This document shows, in pieces, positions 6,345 to 7,872 of a stretch of DNA of 7,872 nt (position 1 is the first letter of the stretch; the number at the start of each line of letters is the position of its first letter). Both the position numbers and the translations under genes were made by a program. The DNA is taken from contig JAHDCE010000171.1 in NCBI GenBank assembly GCA_020630045.1, forward strand, positions 1-7,872. Direction: 5' to 3'. The notes under the pieces were generated by a model. It worked only from the letters and a program-made list of their open reading frames with translations, did not search any database and was not told the origin of the DNA. This DNA is from Saprospiraceae bacterium (lineage in GTDB: Bacteria; Bacteroidota; Bacteroidia; Chitinophagales; Saprospiraceae).

Positions 6345-7268
6345 TTATCCTACTTCGAGTACGTAAGAATGTCCTAGGAAGAATATGTAGAACAAGAGGA
6401 GCATGGCGCCTTCCCATCGAGAAATTTTTCCCGTAAGGGTCATGAATGCGAGCAAAAAGGAAACCCCCATCATAAAGGGTAGGCTGAACGCCAATGTCCC
6501 ATCTGTAATGAGTAACGGGCCGAATAAGCGTGAAATACCCATCACCCCATATGTATTGAATATATTGGAGCCGATGACATTACCTACAGCAATAGACGAA
6601 TTGCCTTTGCGAGCGGCGCTGATACTGACCACGACTTCCGGCAACGATGTCCCCAAAGCGACTGCGGTTTGGGCGACGAATCCAGCACCGATATTCAAAT
6701 GATCACAGATGCCTTCGATACCGAAGATGACATATTTAGCGCCTACGGCTACCAAAGCTCCTCCTAGTATCAAAAGGGCGTATTCTTTCCAAGATACCTT
6801 GGGCCTCTCTTCTTCATCTGCTTCGTCGTTGGCGAAGGAATTGATTAGAAAGATGACCAATCCGACCAATAGGACAATGGCTTCCCAAAGCGCTAATGAA
6901 CCGTCGTAGATAAAAAACCACAGCAACAAAGCGGAACCGATCATCAAGGGGAGATCCATCGACCGGAAATTAACGGGAATGGTCTTGGCGAACATGGCGA
7001 CAATCCCTAGTACCAAAGCGATATTGGCGATATTTGAACCAACTACATTTCCCGCTACGATTTCGGATTTACCACCGTAAACTGATGCAATGGAAGATGC
7101 CAGTTCAGGTAAGGAAGTACCGAATGCGACGATGGTCACACCGATAATAAAGGGAGAAATACCGAAAGAGAGTCCGATTTTTTCGGCGGATTCCACGAAC
7201 CAGTCAGAGGCTTTTAGCAATCCGGCTAAAGCGACGACAAAAATCAGTATGTATAATCCTATTCCCAT
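6345..7268 (-). CDS. Cation/Ca2+ exchanger of the CaCA family (YrbG-like)
   Basis: This 307-residue inner-membrane antiporter probably exports Ca2+ in exchange for Na+ or H+. It has the inverted-repeat fold of ten helices, at roughly 3-20, 31-56, 71-93, 104-121, 125-143, 160-179, 194-216, 223-247, 255-277 and 282-303. Alpha-1 carries G50-T-S-L-P-E55 and G73-N-V-V-G-S-N79. Alpha-2 carries G206-T-S-L-P-E211 and G229-N-V-I-G-S-N235. E55 and E211 are the paired ion-binding glutamates. N82 and N238 follow at equal spacing, and by motif alignment N238 takes the place of an aspartate (D240) in the Methanocaldococcus NCX. The loop joining the two halves (146-155) is strongly acidic. The ATG at 7268 begins directly at the first helix. 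A -7 box lies 47-54 bases upstream. The ion coupled to transport cannot be told from sequence. Confidence 0.93.
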   Translation of the reverse strand: MGIGLYILIFVVALAGLLKASDWFVESAEKIGLSFGISPFIIGVTIVAFGTSLPELASSIASVYGGKSEIVAGNVVGSNIANIALVLGIVAMFAKTIPVNFRSMDLPLMIGSALLLWFFIYDGSLALWEAIVLLVGLVIFLINSFANDEADEEERPKVSWKEYALLILGGALVAVGAKYVIFGIEGICDHLNIGAGFVAQTAVALGTSLPEVVVSISAARKGNSSIAVGNVIGSNIFNTYGVMGISRLFGPLLITDGTLAFSLPFMMGVSFLLAFMTLTGKISRWEGAMLLLFYIFFLGHSYVLEVG

Positions 7269-7314
7269 TTAATATTACGAGTATAAAGATGATTGGTCAA
7301 TGCGGGTTTGGGTG

Positions 7315-7322
7315 CAAAAGTA
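7315..7322 (-). promoter_or_regulatory. Putative -7 promoter box (TACTTTTG) for the exchanger gene
   Basis: On the minus strand TACTTTTG is an exact match to TAnnTTTG. It sits in the 81-base gap between the SRPBCC gene and the exchanger gene, predicting a leader of about 40 bases. A seven-base A-run (minus strand) lies just upstream of it. There is no clear -33 TTG. It suggests the exchanger can be transcribed independently of the gene before it. Confidence 0.45.
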
Positions 7323-7349
7323 TCTTTTTTTGTGAACTTGTCGGATACC

Positions 7350-7760
7350 TTATGACTTATCTCCCTCTACCTTCTCCTTGATTTGTAGCACGGCGGCTTC
7401 TAGTGCGGGTGTCATATCCAGTCCTGCCAATTCTTTGAGGGTCGGTTCTCTGTCCGTTTCAAAAACAACGAATACAGTCCCTTCACGTTCTTCCAATCGA
7501 TTGACCATCGTGCCTTTTAGGAAGGGGTGTTTGACGAGATTGTATTTTATCGTCCACTCCTCGGGGTTCATGATGATGAGCTCGATGACGTCCCCTTCTT
7601 CGGCGAAGATGGTTCGGATGAACTCGTTTTCTTCACGTTCTTTGATTTCGAAGTCACCTAACTCGGACATGAACTTGTCGGGGTGGATGGCTTTTTCCAC
7701 TAGGACAGACCATGTTTTTTCTAATGTCGAATCGACTTGTATTTCGCTTTTGGTATGCAT
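7350..7760 (-). CDS. SRPBCC (Bet v 1/START-fold) protein, possibly AtaL-like
   Basis: This small soluble protein of 136 residues has no signal peptide or membrane segment. The order of elements fits the helix-grip SRPBCC fold. It has a first strand S-E-I-Q-V-D followed by the helix S-T-L-E-K-T-W-S-V-L-V-E-K, then H-P-D-K-F. Alternating strands follow: F-E-I-K-E-R, E-F-I-R-T-I-F, D-V-I-E-L-I, W-T-I-K-Y-N-L, G-T-M-V-N-R-L-E-E and T-V-F-V-V-F-E-T-D. It ends in a long C-terminal helix T-P-A-L-E-A-A-V-L-Q-I-K-E-K-V that would close the ligand pocket. The pattern of charge in the strands and the M-x-x-P-E-E-W-x-I step resemble the AtaL-like (former DUF1857) branch. Members bind hydrophobic ligands or have unknown roles, and no catalytic residue can be assigned. 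It precedes the exchanger on the same strand by 81 bases. The fold is likely; the ligand and function are unknown. Confidence 0.7.
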   Translation of the reverse strand: MHTKSEIQVDSTLEKTWSVLVEKAIHPDKFMSELGDFEIKEREENEFIRTIFAEEGDVIELIIMNPEEWTIKYNLVKHPFLKGTMVNRLEEREGTVFVVFETDREPTLKELAGLDMTPALEAAVLQIKEKVEGDKS

Positions 7761-7794
7761 GGAAACTAGTGTTATTTTAATGTCAGACAGACCA

Positions 7795-7802
7795 CAAATT
7801 AA
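7795..7802 (-). promoter_or_regulatory. Possible -7 promoter box (TTAATTTG) for the SRPBCC gene
   Basis: On the minus strand TTAATTTG differs from TAnnTTTG at one position. It lies 35 bases upstream of the ATG at 7760, directly next to the nested palindrome (7804-7825), which would cover the spacer and -33 region of this promoter. Confidence 0.3.
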
Positions 7803-7803
7803 G

Positions 7804-7825
7804 TAAGTACACTGTACTTAAGTAC
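7804..7825. repeat. Interleaved palindromes built from AAGTAC/GTACTT, operator-like
   Basis: Bases 7804-7820 form a perfect 17-base palindrome with 8-base arms (TAAGTACA and TGTACTTA) around a single C at 7812. Bases 7814-7825 form a second perfect palindrome, GTACTTAAGTAC, that shares the central GTACTT. The hexamer AAGTAC thus occurs as direct (7805-7810), inverted (7814-7819) and direct (7820-7825) copies. Partial AAGTA copies flank it at 7801-7805 and 7834-7838. The DNA lies upstream of the SRPBCC gene in non-coding sequence. Such symmetry suits a dimeric transcription factor; the regulator is unknown. A terminator is unlikely because there is no T-run next to it. Confidence 0.55.
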
Positions 7826-7860
7826 CCGGCCATAAGTAATTAGGGAATATGCTTTTCGGG

Positions 7861-7868
7861 TATTTTTG
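7861..7868 (+). promoter_or_regulatory. Possible -7 promoter box (TATTTTTG) for a gene beyond the right end
   Basis: TATTTTTG matches TAnnTTTG exactly and points out of the window on the plus strand. If real, the palindromes at 7804-7825 lie between two divergent promoters. The surrounding sequence is AT-rich, so a chance match is quite possible, and the downstream gene is not visible. Confidence 0.2.
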
Positions 7869-7872
7869 CTTT

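Noticed and set aside
7315..7348. GTATC...GATAC pair with TTTT after it (minus strand) as a terminator of the SRPBCC gene
   Set aside because: The stem is only five pairs with a loop of about 20 bases, and the T-stretch is better explained as part of the TACTTTTG -7 box.
7378..7806. Plus-strand open frame of 142 codons overlapping the SRPBCC gene
   Set aside because: It is antisense to a gene with a coherent fold, and its translation is serine- and methionine-rich without recognisable motifs. It appears to be a shadow frame.
7849..7872. ATG at 7849 as the start of a plus-strand gene leaving the window
   Set aside because: Only eight codons are visible, and the candidate promoter box at 7861 lies after this ATG, so nothing supports a start here.

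Overview
The window is an ordinary stretch of chromosome from a member of the Bacteroidota, at moderate GC. Four observations support this. Start codons generally lack a Shine-Dalgarno sequence. Several leaders carry the Bacteroidota -7 box TAnnTTTG. The GpsA has an enlarged central loop and an N-Y-P-Y-x-x-D-V-D-F type tail, which I associate with that phylum. The ComEA-like protein has tandem helix-hairpin-helix repeats. The genus cannot be named from the sequence.

Layout, left to right. Bases 1-398 are the 3' end of a helix-hairpin-helix DNA-binding protein (+). It is followed by ribonuclease D (485-1690, +) and glycerol-3-phosphate dehydrogenase gpsA (1711-2748, +), 20 bases apart and probably co-transcribed. 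A convergent junction of only 2 bases leads into a minus-strand block. Read in its own direction, this block is ribonuclease HII (5280-4675), then an ABC transporter ATPase (4578-3952) and its FtsX-type permease (3947-2751). The two ABC genes are 4 bases apart and have their own -7 box. A 56-base divergent region separates rnhB from murB (5337-6344, +). murB abuts, with no spacer at all, a convergent cation/Ca2+ exchanger gene (7268-6345, -). An SRPBCC-fold protein (7760-7350, -) lies upstream of the exchanger, and the last 112 bases hold an interleaved palindrome between two possible -7 boxes.

Functionally this is a mix of housekeeping genes: RNA maturation, RNA:DNA hybrid removal, phospholipid precursor synthesis, peptidoglycan precursor synthesis and cation transport. 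The ABC pair is the only unit whose job is open. Its permease carries histidine clusters in the extracytoplasmic domain, which raises metal handling as a hypothesis. I see no mobile element, CRISPR array, RNA gene, phage gene or defence island, and no convincing new multi-gene system. The points most worth a second look are the operator-like nested palindrome at 7804-7825, the symmetric overlapping promoters at 5299-5320, the histidine-rich ABC permease and the two convergent gene pairs with no terminator space.
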